Assembly (NCBI GenBank): GCA_900772845.1
Contig: CAAGSD010000061.1
Location: forward strand, 7,007 to 71,006
From: Lachnospiraceae bacterium
Lineage (GTDB): Bacteria > Bacillota > Clostridia > Lachnospirales > Lachnospiraceae
Reading direction: 5' to 3'
Length of the DNA: 64,000 bases
Shown here: piece after piece, positions 50,608 through 59,297 of the stretch
How the letters are laid out: every line of letters begins with the position of its first letter
How positions within the stretch are numbered: position 1 is the stretch's first letter
Position numbers and translations under genes: made by a program
Notes under the pieces: generated by a model
The model's input: the letters and a program-made list of their open reading frames with translations, nothing else
What the model was told of the DNA's origin: nothing
Databases searched by the model: none

Positions 50608-53331
50608 ATGAAAAAGATCATAGTGGGCATTCTTGCGCATGTAGATGCCGGGAAGACGACCCTGGCGGAAAGTCTTTTATATACGTGTGGAGTGATCCGT
50701 AAAACGGGCCGGGTGGATCATGGAGATGCTTTTCTGGATAACGGAGAGATGGAGCGGAAAAGAGGCATCACGATTTTTTCCAAACAGGCAAGGATCCATT
50801 GGAATGATGTGGACATTACGTTATTGGATACCCCGGGACATGTGGATTTTTCCGCAGAAATGGAACGGACGCTGCAGGTGCTGGATGCGGCAATTCTGGT
50901 GATCGACGGAAGCGATGGCGTGCAGGGGGATGTGTATACCCTGTGGAGACTATTGAAAAGATACGAGGTGCCGGTCTTCCTGTTTGTAAATAAAATGGAT
51001 CAGCCGGGAACAAATCGCGAGGCATTGCTTGCGGAGCTGCAAAAGAAGTTGGACAGCAATATTGTGGATATAGAATGTGTGGCAGAAATATTCAGTGGAA
51101 TAAGGCAGCCGGATGAGACAGAGGATGATTCAGGGGCAGCTATGGCAGAGCAGGAACTGGAACATGCCGCCATGTGCAGCGAAGCTTTGATGGAAGAGTA
51201 TCTGGATACAGGAAAGCTGTGTATGGAAAGTCTGGCAGATGCTGTGGCGGAGCGAAAAATGTTCCCCTGCTTTTTCGGATCTGCGTTAAAACAACAGGGA
51301 GTCCGGGCACTTTTAAACGGTCTGGAGATGCTCATGCCGGAACCGGAGTATCCGCAAGAGTTCGGGGCAAGAGTATATAAGATCGGCAGAGATGCATCAG
51401 GGAATCGTCTGACGTATCTGAAGGTTACCGGCGGAAGCCTGCGGGTCAAGATGTTGGTCGGAAACGATCAAAGCGCTGCCGGGGAAGAGCACTGGGAGGA
51501 AAAAGCGGACCAGCTGCGCCTGTACAACGGCGGTAATTATGAGACCACGGACGTCGTGGAAGCAGGAGAAGTCTGTGCAGTTACCGGCCTGACAAAGACT
51601 TTTGCAGGACAGGGACTGGGATTTGAAAGCGAAAATTCCACACCGGTCCTGGAACCGGTGCTGACATACCGCCTGCTGCTGCCACCGGAGACGGATCCGG
51701 TGGCAGCATTGGGGAAGATCCGACAGCTGGAAGAGGAAGAACCACAGCTGCATGTGCTGTGGCAGGAGGAAAACAGAGAGATCCACATGCAGGTCATGGG
51801 GCAGGTGCAGATGGAGATCCTGAAAAACATTTTGCTGGAACGGTTCGGGCTGGAAGTGGAATTTGACGCAGGAAGCATTGTGTACAAGGAAACGCTGGCG
51901 GAACCGGTGGAAGGAATCGGACATTTTGAACCCCTGCGGCATTATGCGGAAGTACATTTGCTGTTAGAGCCGGGGGAGAGAGGCAGCGGACTGCAATTTG
52001 CTTCCCTGTGCAGTGAGGACATGTTGGATCGCAACTGGCAGAGGCTGATCCTGACACATTTGGAAGAAAAACGCCATGTGGGTGTGCTGACGGGCTCGGA
52101 ACTTACGGACCTGAGAATTTTGCTGATCGCAGGAAAAGCACATACGAAACATACGGAGGGCGGCGATTTCCGGCAGGCAACGTATCGTGCCGTCCGCCAG
52201 GGAATGCGCAGCGGAAAAAGTATCCTGCTGGAGCCGTGGTTTTCTTTTCAACTGGAGGTGCCTACGGGGAATCTGGGCAGGGCTATGTCAGATATCACGA
52301 GGATGAACGGAACCTTTGAACCGCCGGTGACGGAGGGCGAAAACAGCGTACTGACAGGGACGGTGCCGGTGGCATCCATGGGAGATTACGGCAAAGAGGT
52401 GGCTGCCTATACGAAGGGACATGGCCGCCTGTCCTGTGTCCTGAAGGGATATGAACCCTGCCATAACACGGAAGAGGTACTGGAAGCCATGGGATATGAT
52501 CCGGAAGCGGACACGGCGAATCCTACAGGATCAGTATTTTGTGCCCATGGAGCAGGTTTCCTGGTACCTTGGGATCAGGTACCGAAATATGCACATGTGG
52601 ATAGTGGCTGGGTTCCGGAGAGTGTGGAAACGGCAGAAGGGCATGCAGAAAAGGAGCAGACAGAAAGCTTCCGCACTGCGGACAGCAGGCCGGATGGCAG
52701 CTACCGTCAGACCGGCGGGGCTGTGGAACGGGTGATTTCACAGGAGGAAATTGAAGAGATCTTTCGTCAGACTTATGGGAAAAAAGCGGAAGATCCCCAT
52801 CGATTTCGGAGATACCATACTTCATCCGGAAACCGCAGCCGCTACAGCGGCAGTGCAACAGGGACGGATGCCGGTGTTTATAAGAAACCGGTTCCGACAG
52901 AAAAACAGGAAGAGTATCTGCTGGTGGACGGCTATAACATCATTTTTGCCTGGCCGGAGCTGCGGGAACTGGCACAGATCAATCTGGACAGTGCCAGAGA
53001 CAAATTGATGGATATTATGTGTAATTATCAGGGGTATCAGGGATGCCGGCTGATTTTGGTCTATGATGCATATAAGGTAAAAGGAAATCCGGGATCCGTA
53101 ATGAAGTATCATAATATAGAGGTGGTCTATACCAGGGAAGCGGAAACGGCGGATCAGTATATTGAACGGACTACGCACGAATTGGGGGCAAAACCTCAGA
53201 AATACCGGGTGACGGTGGCTACTTCCGATGCACTGGAACAGATGATCATCTGGGGCAACGGTGCAGCCAGAATGTCAGCACTTGGATTAAAGGCCGCAGT
53301 GGAGGCAGCAGGCGCAGAATATTTTGATTAA
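50608..53331 (+). CDS. Ribosomal-protection-type GTPase fused to a Rae1/YacP nuclease
   Basis: A 907-residue fusion. Residues 1-670 form an EF-G/TetM-type translation GTPase: HVDAGKTTLAES (11-22), LLDTPGHVDF near 73, VNKMD near 127, then domains II to V ending FLVPWDQVPKYAHVDSGW. A polar linker (about 672-767) contains ISQEEIEEIFRQTYGKKA, typical of the C-terminal tail of TetM-like proteins. Residues 768-905 are a NYN/PIN domain matching YacP/Rae1: YLLVDGYNIIFAWPELREL, EAETADQYIER, VTVATSDALEQMIIWG. Rae1 cuts mRNA in the ribosomal A site in Bacillus. A GTPase that works in the A site fused to an A-site nuclease suggests ribosome rescue or mRNA cleavage at stalled ribosomes; tetracycline protection is possible but not implied. 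Confidence 0.88.
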   Translation: MKKIIVGILAHVDAGKTTLAESLLYTCGVIRKTGRVDHGDAFLDNGEMERKRGITIFSKQARIHWNDVDITLLDTPGHVDFSAEMERTLQVLDAAILVIDGSDGVQGDVYTLWRLLKRYEVPVFLFVNKMDQPGTNREALLAELQKKLDSNIVDIECVAEIFSGIRQPDETEDDSGAAMAEQELEHAAMCSEALMEEYLDTGKLCMESLADAVAERKMFPCFFGSALKQQGVRALLNGLEMLMPEPEYPQEFGARVYKIGRDASGNRLTYLKVTGGSLRVKMLVGNDQSAAGEEHWEEKADQLRLYNGGNYETTDVVEAGEVCAVTGLTKTFAGQGLGFESENSTPVLEPVLTYRLLLPPETDPVAALGKIRQLEEEEPQLHVLWQEENREIHMQVMGQVQMEILKNILLERFGLEVEFDAGSIVYKETLAEPVEGIGHFEPLRHYAEVHLLLEPGERGSGLQFASLCSEDMLDRNWQRLILTHLEEKRHVGVLTGSELTDLRILLIAGKAHTKHTEGGDFRQATYRAVRQGMRSGKSILLEPWFSFQLEVPTGNLGRAMSDITRMNGTFEPPVTEGENSVLTGTVPVASMGDYGKEVAAYTKGHGRLSCVLKGYEPCHNTEEVLEAMGYDPEADTANPTGSVFCAHGAGFLVPWDQVPKYAHVDSGWVPESVETAEGHAEKEQTESFRTADSRPDGSYRQTGGAVERVISQEEIEEIFRQTYGKKAEDPHRFRRYHTSSGNRSRYSGSATGTDAGVYKKPVPTEKQEEYLLVDGYNIIFAWPELRELAQINLDSARDKLMDIMCNYQGYQGCRLILVYDAYKVKGNPGSVMKYHNIEVVYTREAETADQYIERTTHELGAKPQKYRVTVATSDALEQMIIWGNGAARMSALGLKAAVEAAGAEYFD

Positions 53332-53431
53332 GGTAGTTTTATTGGACTTAAAAAGAGGTAATCTATATCTGTCGAACGGAGTAAGAGGGCATGATCAACA
53401 GCCCGGATGAGAGCAGAAAGAGGTATAGATT

Positions 53432-53818
53432 ATGAAAAAACAGGCCATTTTCAATATTATATTTTATATGACTACCGCAATGTTGATTCTGATCATTGGA
53501 ATGTGTGTGGGCGGAACAGTGAAGAGTGGAGGCTGTAATGAGACACAGCGGATCGAGAACCGGGTACAGGAACAGCAGCTGCTCACACAGATGCGGCAAT
53601 ATCTGAATGAAAACGGTTATCGCAACAGCGGTGTGACTTTGACGTATGTGACGGATGAAGACGGCAGCTGCGATTATACTTTTACGATTCACCACAAAAA
53701 AATTGATGCAATGAGCGAAGAGGAAAGAGAAAACTTTACCATGGAACTGTTGCAGGTATGCAGACCGGATGGAGAAGGAGCAGTTGCCTGTGAATATCTT
53801 TTGGCAGACGAATATTAA
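53432..53818 (+). CDS. Hypothetical membrane-anchored protein
   Basis: 128 residues: one N-terminal transmembrane helix (FNIIFYMTTAMLILIIGMCV), then a small outside domain with two cysteines and an acidic character. No recognisable family. AAGAGG precedes the ATG. TAATCTATA (53359-53367) and TATAGATTA (53424-53432) are inverse copies bracketing the leader, the right one overlapping the start codon. Confidence 0.65.
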   Translation: MKKQAIFNIIFYMTTAMLILIIGMCVGGTVKSGGCNETQRIENRVQEQQLLTQMRQYLNENGYRNSGVTLTYVTDEDGSCDYTFTIHHKKIDAMSEEERENFTMELLQVCRPDGEGAVACEYLLADEY

Positions 53819-53917
53819 TTTTAAGCCCTAAATTCGACATGACATTTTAGTGGATAAGGGGTATACTGATACCACATGCCACAGTGCAGGCGAGGCCATG
53901 GGAAAGGAGAACGGCAG

Positions 53918-54535
53918 ATGACATTTATTCCCAAACCACATGAAATATATAAACATTTTAAAGGAAATCTATATCAGATTGTAACCATAGCAAAACATTC
54001 AGAGACCGGGGAACAGCTGGTGATCTATCAGGCATTGTACGGAGATTTCGGAACTTATGCGAGACCGTTAGCTATGTTCACCAGTGAGGTGGACCGGGAG
54101 AAGTATCCGGAGGTGAAGCAGAGATTCCGCTTTGAATTGCAGGGCGCAGATGCGGACAGGCAGATAAAAGAAAGCGTTGACGGGAAAGCTGAGAGCAACA
54201 GACAGATCCAGGACAGCGCCAATTCGGATACACAGACTGCAATGAAACCCGCAGATGCGGCGGCACAGAGCCCAGCTGATAGTGTGCCCATAAGTACCGC
54301 AGAAGAGGAACCTACGCTGGATCCTCTTGTCCTGGAATTTCTGGATGCAGATTCTTATGAGCAGAAGCTTAACATTCTGGCAGGATTGCATCATCGTATT
54401 ACCAACGAGATGATCACCACCATGGCGATCTCCTGTGATATTGAGGTGAATGAAGGAGATCTGGAAGAGCGCTATGAAGAACTGAAAAACTGCCTGCTGA
54501 CCATGGAGAAATTTGAATGCAATCGCCTGAGATAA
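53918..54535 (+). CDS. DUF1653-domain protein
   Basis: Residues 1-70 are DUF1653, a small beta-barrel fold: IPKPHEIYKHFKGNLYQIVT, then QALYGDFGTYARPLAMFTSEV. A low-complexity, Q/A/D-rich linker follows (about 75-130), then a helical C-terminus. Function unknown. AAAGGAGA lies 8 bases before the ATG at 53918; the in-frame start upstream has no ribosome site. Its last 19 bases overlap mutY, so both are probably translated together. Confidence 0.82.
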   Translation: MTFIPKPHEIYKHFKGNLYQIVTIAKHSETGEQLVIYQALYGDFGTYARPLAMFTSEVDREKYPEVKQRFRFELQGADADRQIKESVDGKAESNRQIQDSANSDTQTAMKPADAAAQSPADSVPISTAEEEPTLDPLVLEFLDADSYEQKLNILAGLHHRITNEMITTMAISCDIEVNEGDLEERYEELKNCLLTMEKFECNRLR

Positions 54536-55722
54536 CCACGAATACAGAGCAAGAAGCACACAATAGAAAAAATTTAACAGATATTAAGGAAAAATTCAGG
54601 ATTGGTGACCTTCGGGCGATTCCCAAGCCGCTTTTAAAATGGTATGATAGTAACCGCAGGATCCTTCCCTGGAGAGAAGAAGCCACACCTTACCGGGTAT
54701 GGGTCTCTGAGATCATGCTACAGCAGACCAGGGTAGAAGCGGTGAAGCCATATTTCAACCGTTTTATGGAAGCACTGCCGGATATTGAAGCACTGGCAGA
54801 GGCCCCGGAGGAATTGCTGTTAAAGCTCTGGGAAGGGCTGGGATATTATAACCGGGTACGGAATCTTCAGAAAGCGGCGATGCAGATCGTAGAGGATTAT
54901 GGCGGAGTCATGCCGGATTCTTATGAAGCACTATTAGGACTGAAAGGAATCGGCAGCTATACTGCGGGAGCGGTATCCTCTATTGCGTATGGTAAGCCTA
55001 ATCCTGCCGTGGATGGCAATGTGCTGCGGGTCATTGCCAGAATCCGCAAGGATGACCGGTGCATCTCCGAGGATAAAGTAAAAAAGGCAGTGGAGCAGGA
55101 TCTGAGGGAGATCATTCCCACGGACAGACCGGGGGATTTCAATCAGGCAATGATGGAGATCGGAGCCTGCGTATGTATCCCTAACGGGGCTCCCCATTGC
55201 GAGGAATGTCCCCTGCAGCAGATCTGTATGGCATATGCCGACGGCACACAGTTACAATACCCCAACAAGGCAAAGGCAAAACAGCGCACCATTGAGGAAA
55301 AGACGATTCTCATTATTCGGGATGCGGAATCAGCTGCATTGCATAAACGTCCGGACAGAGGACTCCTTGCCGGAATGTATGAGTTTCCTTCCATGAAGGG
55401 CTTTCATACAGCGGAAGAAGTGAGAGAATATCTGACAGAGAATGGATTACAGGTATTGCGTATCCAGCCCCTGGAAGACGCCAGACATATTTTTACCCAT
55501 AAGGAATGGCATATGAAGGGGTATCTCATCAGGGTGGATGAACTGGCACCTAAGGAACCGGGACCGGACTCTGCCTCCTGGATCTATATCGAGCCACAGG
55601 AGACAAGGGATAAATATCCTATTCCATCTGCATTTGCGGCTTATGCAAAGGGACTGAATATGAAACTGGGGATTCACGATACTTTGAAGCAAGATACTCC
55701 GGTGGATGGAACAGCGTTGTGA
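54517..55722 (+). CDS. mutY: A/G-specific adenine DNA glycosylase
   Basis: Removes adenine paired with 8-oxoguanine. PYRVWVSEIMLQQTRVEAVKP carries the catalytic Glu, GLKGIGSYTAGAVSSIAYG and AVDGNVLRVIARI the helix-hairpin-helix with catalytic Asp, and CIPNGAPHCEECPLQQIC the iron-sulfur cysteines. The C-terminal Nudix-like domain recognises 8-oxoG. 401 residues; the first 30 or so, which overlap the DUF1653 gene, are not conserved in homologues, so a start near 54580 is possible. Confidence 0.94.
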   Translation: MQSPEITTNTEQEAHNRKNLTDIKEKFRIGDLRAIPKPLLKWYDSNRRILPWREEATPYRVWVSEIMLQQTRVEAVKPYFNRFMEALPDIEALAEAPEELLLKLWEGLGYYNRVRNLQKAAMQIVEDYGGVMPDSYEALLGLKGIGSYTAGAVSSIAYGKPNPAVDGNVLRVIARIRKDDRCISEDKVKKAVEQDLREIIPTDRPGDFNQAMMEIGACVCIPNGAPHCEECPLQQICMAYADGTQLQYPNKAKAKQRTIEEKTILIIRDAESAALHKRPDRGLLAGMYEFPSMKGFHTAEEVREYLTENGLQVLRIQPLEDARHIFTHKEWHMKGYLIRVDELAPKEPGPDSASWIYIEPQETRDKYPIPSAFAAYAKGLNMKLGIHDTLKQDTPVDGTAL

Positions 55723-55762
55723 ACAACAAAACAGACAGACGAAAAGAAGAAAGGACAGCGAT

Positions 55763-56791
55763 ATGAAATTACTTTCTATAGCAATTCCCTGTTATAATTC
55801 TGAAAAGTATATGAGAAAATGTATAGATTCTCTGCTGATCGGCGGCGAGGATATAGAGATTCTTATTATCGATGATGGTTCTACCAAGGACCGTACGGCG
55901 GAGATCGCCGATGAATATGAAGCACAGTTTCCCACGATCGTGCGTGCGATCCATAAGGAGAACGGCGGCCACGGATCAGCTGTGAATACCGGAATCGCCA
56001 ATGCCACCGGATTGTATTTTAAAGTCGTGGACAGCGATGACTGGGTAAAGCAGGATGCTTATTTTAAGATTCTGGATACACTGCGGGAGCTGGCAGGAGG
56101 CGGACAGGCACTGGATATGCTCATCAGCAATTATGTCTATGAAAAAGAAGGCGAGCGTCGTAAGAAGGTGATTCAATATCGACACATTTTACCTGTGGAG
56201 AAAATGTTCACCTGGTCAGACTGCCATCATTTCCGCAAAGGCCATTATATACTGATGCATTCCGTAATCTTCCGCACCAAATTGCTGCAGGAATGTGGAT
56301 TGAAGCTTCCGGAGCATACTTTCTATGTGGACAACCTGTATGTATTTGAACCGCTGCCTTATGTGAAGAATATGTATTATCTGGATGTGAATTTCTACAG
56401 ATACTATATAGGCAGACAGGATCAGTCGGTGAATGAGACAGTCATGATCTCCCGTATCGATCAGCAGATCCGTGTGACGAAGCTGATGATCGATTATCTG
56501 ACAGGAAGAAAAGCAGAACTGGTAAAGAACAGACGTCTGTACCAGTACATGCGTAATTACTTAGAAATCATCATGACGGTATCCTCCGTCCTGCTGATCC
56601 GCTCCGGTACCACAGAACATCTGGAGAAAAAGCAGGAACTGTGGGAGTACCTGAAGGGAAAAGACAAGCGCCTGTATCTGTGGATGCGTAACGGCATCAT
56701 GGGCGGCACCATGAACCTGCCCGGAAAAGGCGGACGCAAGATTTCGGTAGAAGGTTATAAGATCTGCCAGAAGCTGTTTGGGTTCAATTAG
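55763..56791 (+). CDS. Glycosyltransferase family 2
   Basis: Inverting GT-A glycosyltransferase: LSIAIPCYNSEKYMRKCIDS, ILIIDDGSTKDRTAEIADEY and KVVDSDDWVKQDAYF hold the nucleotide-sugar DxD site. A C-terminal helical part of about 130 residues follows. Acceptor unknown; probably teichoic acid, capsule or glycolipid. AAAGGA precedes the ATG at 55763. Complete at 342 residues. Confidence 0.88.
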   Translation: MKLLSIAIPCYNSEKYMRKCIDSLLIGGEDIEILIIDDGSTKDRTAEIADEYEAQFPTIVRAIHKENGGHGSAVNTGIANATGLYFKVVDSDDWVKQDAYFKILDTLRELAGGGQALDMLISNYVYEKEGERRKKVIQYRHILPVEKMFTWSDCHHFRKGHYILMHSVIFRTKLLQECGLKLPEHTFYVDNLYVFEPLPYVKNMYYLDVNFYRYYIGRQDQSVNETVMISRIDQQIRVTKLMIDYLTGRKAELVKNRRLYQYMRNYLEIIMTVSSVLLIRSGTTEHLEKKQELWEYLKGKDKRLYLWMRNGIMGGTMNLPGKGGRKISVEGYKICQKLFGFN

Positions 56792-56798
56792 GACGGAA

Positions 56799-57089
56799 CT
56801 ATTTCCGGAAGGCCAGAAACAACTTCAACAACCGGAGCGCATAAACACGTTCTCTTTGTTCAGAATTATTCAACATAGTTAAAATAGCGGATACTTCGGC
56901 AGTTTGCTCGGGGTATCCGTTTTCTTCGGTATTTTTTCCGTAAATGATATAATCCAATGATATATCCAGTGTCTCGGAAAGAGCCATCAGAGTTTCCACG
57001 CTCATACCGCAGCTGCCGCGTTCGATATCCGCATAATATTTGGCAGCACGATCTATTTTTTCAGCCATTTCATCCTGCGTAAACCCCAA
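56799..57089 (-). pseudogene. XRE-family regulator, 5' end cut by IS element
   Basis: The frame carries most of a Cro/C1 helix-turn-helix (GFTQDEMAEKIDRAAKYYADIE) and a short C-terminal part, but it begins in the middle of helix 2; about 15 N-terminal residues are missing. The frame upstream runs into the transposase gene. The IS insertion therefore removed its start and promoter. The first possible codon is TTG. Confidence 0.75.
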
Positions 57090-58249
57090 TAGATGCCTTT
57101 TGCCAGCCGGTAATAGCAGAAATGTACTTTTCCTTTTACAGGATCTGCTTTTTTTATGACGGAAACCTTAATGGCATTTGTTTCTGACTTCATGGACATA
57201 TGTGCCAGAAACGCCATGCACAAAGTAATATAAAAATTTAAAGCATTGATTGCTACAAGCTTCCGCACCCGGAAATTTTCAAACTGAAACATCTGCTTTT
57301 TACAACGGAAATATTCCTCAATGCGCCATCTGGAGAAGTAAGTCTTTGCAACTTTTATGACATCTTCTTTGGATTTGATTTCTTTATTCGTGGCAAGCAT
57401 CATGGGATGTTCTGTAATTCCGTAAACAAGAACCAGATAGACATCTTTTTTTGATGCAGTTATCTGTACTTTTACATGAGAGAGGTATGCATCGTGGTAT
57501 TTCCCACGGAATAACAGTGGCGTTTTGATCTTTCCTTTCCGCTGGTTCCTTAGATGCGTGGCAGAGACCCATTTTCCATGGAAAAAGAGACTGCGTTTGG
57601 AAGTGAGCCAGATCACGTAATCCTGCTTTAACTCATCCATCTTCAAAAACATCTTGTTGTCATCATAGCCACTGTCCATGACGAAAGTAGCACGACCAAA
57701 CATATCTGAACCGCATTTCACAGCAGAAAAGGTTACATCATTGTTGGACGTAAAGTTCTTTTCCTTTGAGGAATGAATCTTCGAGAAGATGCTGACAGGG
57801 TGTGCGTTTTTTGCCAGAACACATGCCTCCGTCACGTGATAGCCTTTTTCATAAACATTTTTAGTGGTGGTACTCTTTGAACCGTCCCTGACAGTACCAA
57901 GAGCCTCAAATTTATAACCATCAGGTTTTACAATGTCGCTGTCATCAATGTGAATAACAGGCTCATCAGGAATCCATTTACGGATCAGGGAGCGGTAAGA
58001 TTTTAAAGCTTTTGAAGATGTACCTTTGTTCGGATGTCTGGTAAGCCTTTCTACAGAATTGACCTTTTTGGAAGATTCATGAAGCTGGTCTACGATATCA
58101 GTAAGAAGACAGCTGCCGGAGGCAAGAATACCATAGGTCATGTCGGCAGTGAACTTGCGATCTGGTTTGGAAAGATGCCTGGAAATTTTTTTGGAAAAAG
58201 TTAAAATTTCCCGTTTCATTTGGTAGGTATTTGATGTAAAATTAGCCAC
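57053..58249 (-). CDS. IS4-family transposase
   Basis: DDE transposase of 398 residues. VIHIDDSDIVKP gives the first Asp, FVMDSGYDDNKM the second, and YFSRWRIEEYFRCKK the YREK signature (Y-2-R-3-E-6-K) with the catalytic Glu that defines the IS4 family. The start is GTG at 58249 with GAGGAGG 7 bases upstream. Its last 12 codons overlap the 5' end of the truncated XRE frame, so the current C-terminus may be partly encoded by the target. Full-length and apparently active. Confidence 0.9.
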   Translation of the reverse strand: MANFTSNTYQMKREILTFSKKISRHLSKPDRKFTADMTYGILASGSCLLTDIVDQLHESSKKVNSVERLTRHPNKGTSSKALKSYRSLIRKWIPDEPVIHIDDSDIVKPDGYKFEALGTVRDGSKSTTTKNVYEKGYHVTEACVLAKNAHPVSIFSKIHSSKEKNFTSNNDVTFSAVKCGSDMFGRATFVMDSGYDDNKMFLKMDELKQDYVIWLTSKRSLFFHGKWVSATHLRNQRKGKIKTPLLFRGKYHDAYLSHVKVQITASKKDVYLVLVYGITEHPMMLATNKEIKSKEDVIKVAKTYFSRWRIEEYFRCKKQMFQFENFRVRKLVAINALNFYITLCMAFLAHMSMKSETNAIKVSVIKKADPVKGKVHFCYYRLAKGIYWGLRRMKWLKK

Positions 58250-58340
58250 AGGGAATCCTCCTCTTTTTTGTTTAGTATGATTTTTTTGTGGTGAATTAAT
58301 TTTACATCAAAAAGGAAGAAGATTCCTTATATTTTGGGTA
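57075..58340 (-). mobile_element. IS4-family insertion sequence, ends approximate
   Basis: The right flank after the transposase start carries a stem-loop (GGAATCCTCCTC against GAAGAAGATTCC, 58254-58328) like those that block outside transcription. Likely tips are ACCCCAATAG near 57085 and its partial inverse near 58340. I could not find a certain target-site duplication, as expected if one end rearranged. Confidence 0.6.
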
Positions 58341-58383
58341 ATTTTTGAAAGTTGTTTATGACAGTATCTGAAAAACGATTCGG

Positions 58384-58971
58384 TTGTGGATAAAACTACG
58401 GAAACTCAAGGGAACATGGAATACCTTGACGGAAGCAATGGAGGATGCTGTTGTCGGGGAAGGGATATTAAATGACAACTGCACTAATGTACATATCGTG
58501 AATGAGATGGAGATTCCCATTTTGGCAATGGGACTTCATGATGTTGTGATATCTGCATCTCCGGAAGGAATTCTGGTCTCTGATAAAGAACAGAGCTCCT
58601 ACATTAAGCCGTTTGTGGATAAGTTCGAGCAACAGATCATGTTTGCTGAGAAGAGTTGGGGAAGATTCCAAGTGCTGGATGCAGAAACAGGTTCTATGAC
58701 CGTTAAGTTGACTCTCAATAAAGGGCATTCCATGAATTATCATAATCATAAGCACCGCAATGAAGTCTGGGTTGTGATATCAGGAAAGGGGAAAACAATC
58801 ATTGATGGTGTGGAGCGATTCATAAAGGTGGGGGATGTGGTAACAATGCCCGCCGGATGCTGCCATATGGTGACGGCACAGACGGAATTGAAGATGATCG
58901 AGATACAGATTGGATCAGAAATCAATGTACATGATAAGCATAAGGTAAATGTGAACTTCCTCAGTAATTAA
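58384..58971 (+). pseudogene. Mannose-1-phosphate guanylyltransferase, N-terminally truncated
   Basis: Only the last 190 residues of the usual 450 remain. GTWNTLTEAMEDA matches the end of the nucleotidyltransferase domain, and GHSMNYHNHKHRNEVWVVIS with MPAGCCHMVTAQTELKMIEIQ is the C-terminal cupin (phosphomannose isomerase type II) that holds metal. The nucleotide-binding N-terminus is absent and the frame starts next to the IS element. GDP-mannose synthesis from this gene is lost. The first 10 codons look like junction sequence. Confidence 0.82.
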
Positions 58972-59079
58972 CTCTGAATTTCCGAAGAGATGCACTGTTG
59001 CATCGGAGTACTCACATTCAGACTGCTATAAGACATATTGCCTAAATTCGCATACCTGAGATTTTGCTATTTTGCCACG

Positions 59080-59108
59080 TTGACAATTAAATACATGTTT
59101 GCTATTCT
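59080..59108 (+). promoter_or_regulatory. Promoter upstream of the Rpn gene
   Basis: Consensus TTGACA (59080-59085), 17-base spacer, TATTCT (59103-59108). Confidence 0.6.
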
Positions 59109-59157
59109 CTACTTGTAAGCAGATTTTCTATTTCGAATTTCTATATCGGTGCAAGCC

Positions 59158-59175
59158 GGTGTCTATGACTTCAGA
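59158..59175 (+). repeat. 18-bp direct repeat, left copy
   Basis: GGTGTCTATGACTTCAGA, identical to 60311-60328. The two copies bracket the Rpn nuclease gene. Confidence 0.85.
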
Positions 59176-59261
59176 GGAATCCCTGCTTAAGTATCCAATG
59201 ATTAAAATATAGCAGGAGAAGCCATCGGACGGATTGAAATTCGATTCTGTGGTAGTATTGA

Positions 59262-59296
59262 TATATTCTCCTGTGGTAAATGCAAAGGAGAATATA
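59262..59296 (+). promoter_or_regulatory. Hairpin hiding the Rpn ribosome site
   Basis: TATATTCTCC (59262-59271) and GGAGAATATA (59287-59296) are exact inverse copies. The right arm contains the GGAG ribosome site, 7 bases before the ATG, so translation would need the stem to open. Confidence 0.75.
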
Positions 59297-59297
59297 A

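Larger units (their letters stand above)
58972..59297. other. Spacer with a hairpin and copied stretches
   Basis: Contains GATGCA...TGCATC (58990-59006), also found in similar form near 63317; an 18-base repeat at 59158; CCTGCT/AGCAGG arms (about 59192-59220); and the Rpn promoter. No ORF is supported. Confidence 0.5.

Noticed and set aside
50608..53331. Acquired tetracycline resistance gene
   Set aside because: The nuclease fusion, lack of mobile flanks and base composition like its neighbours argue for a chromosomal housekeeping factor; resistance cannot be claimed from sequence alone.
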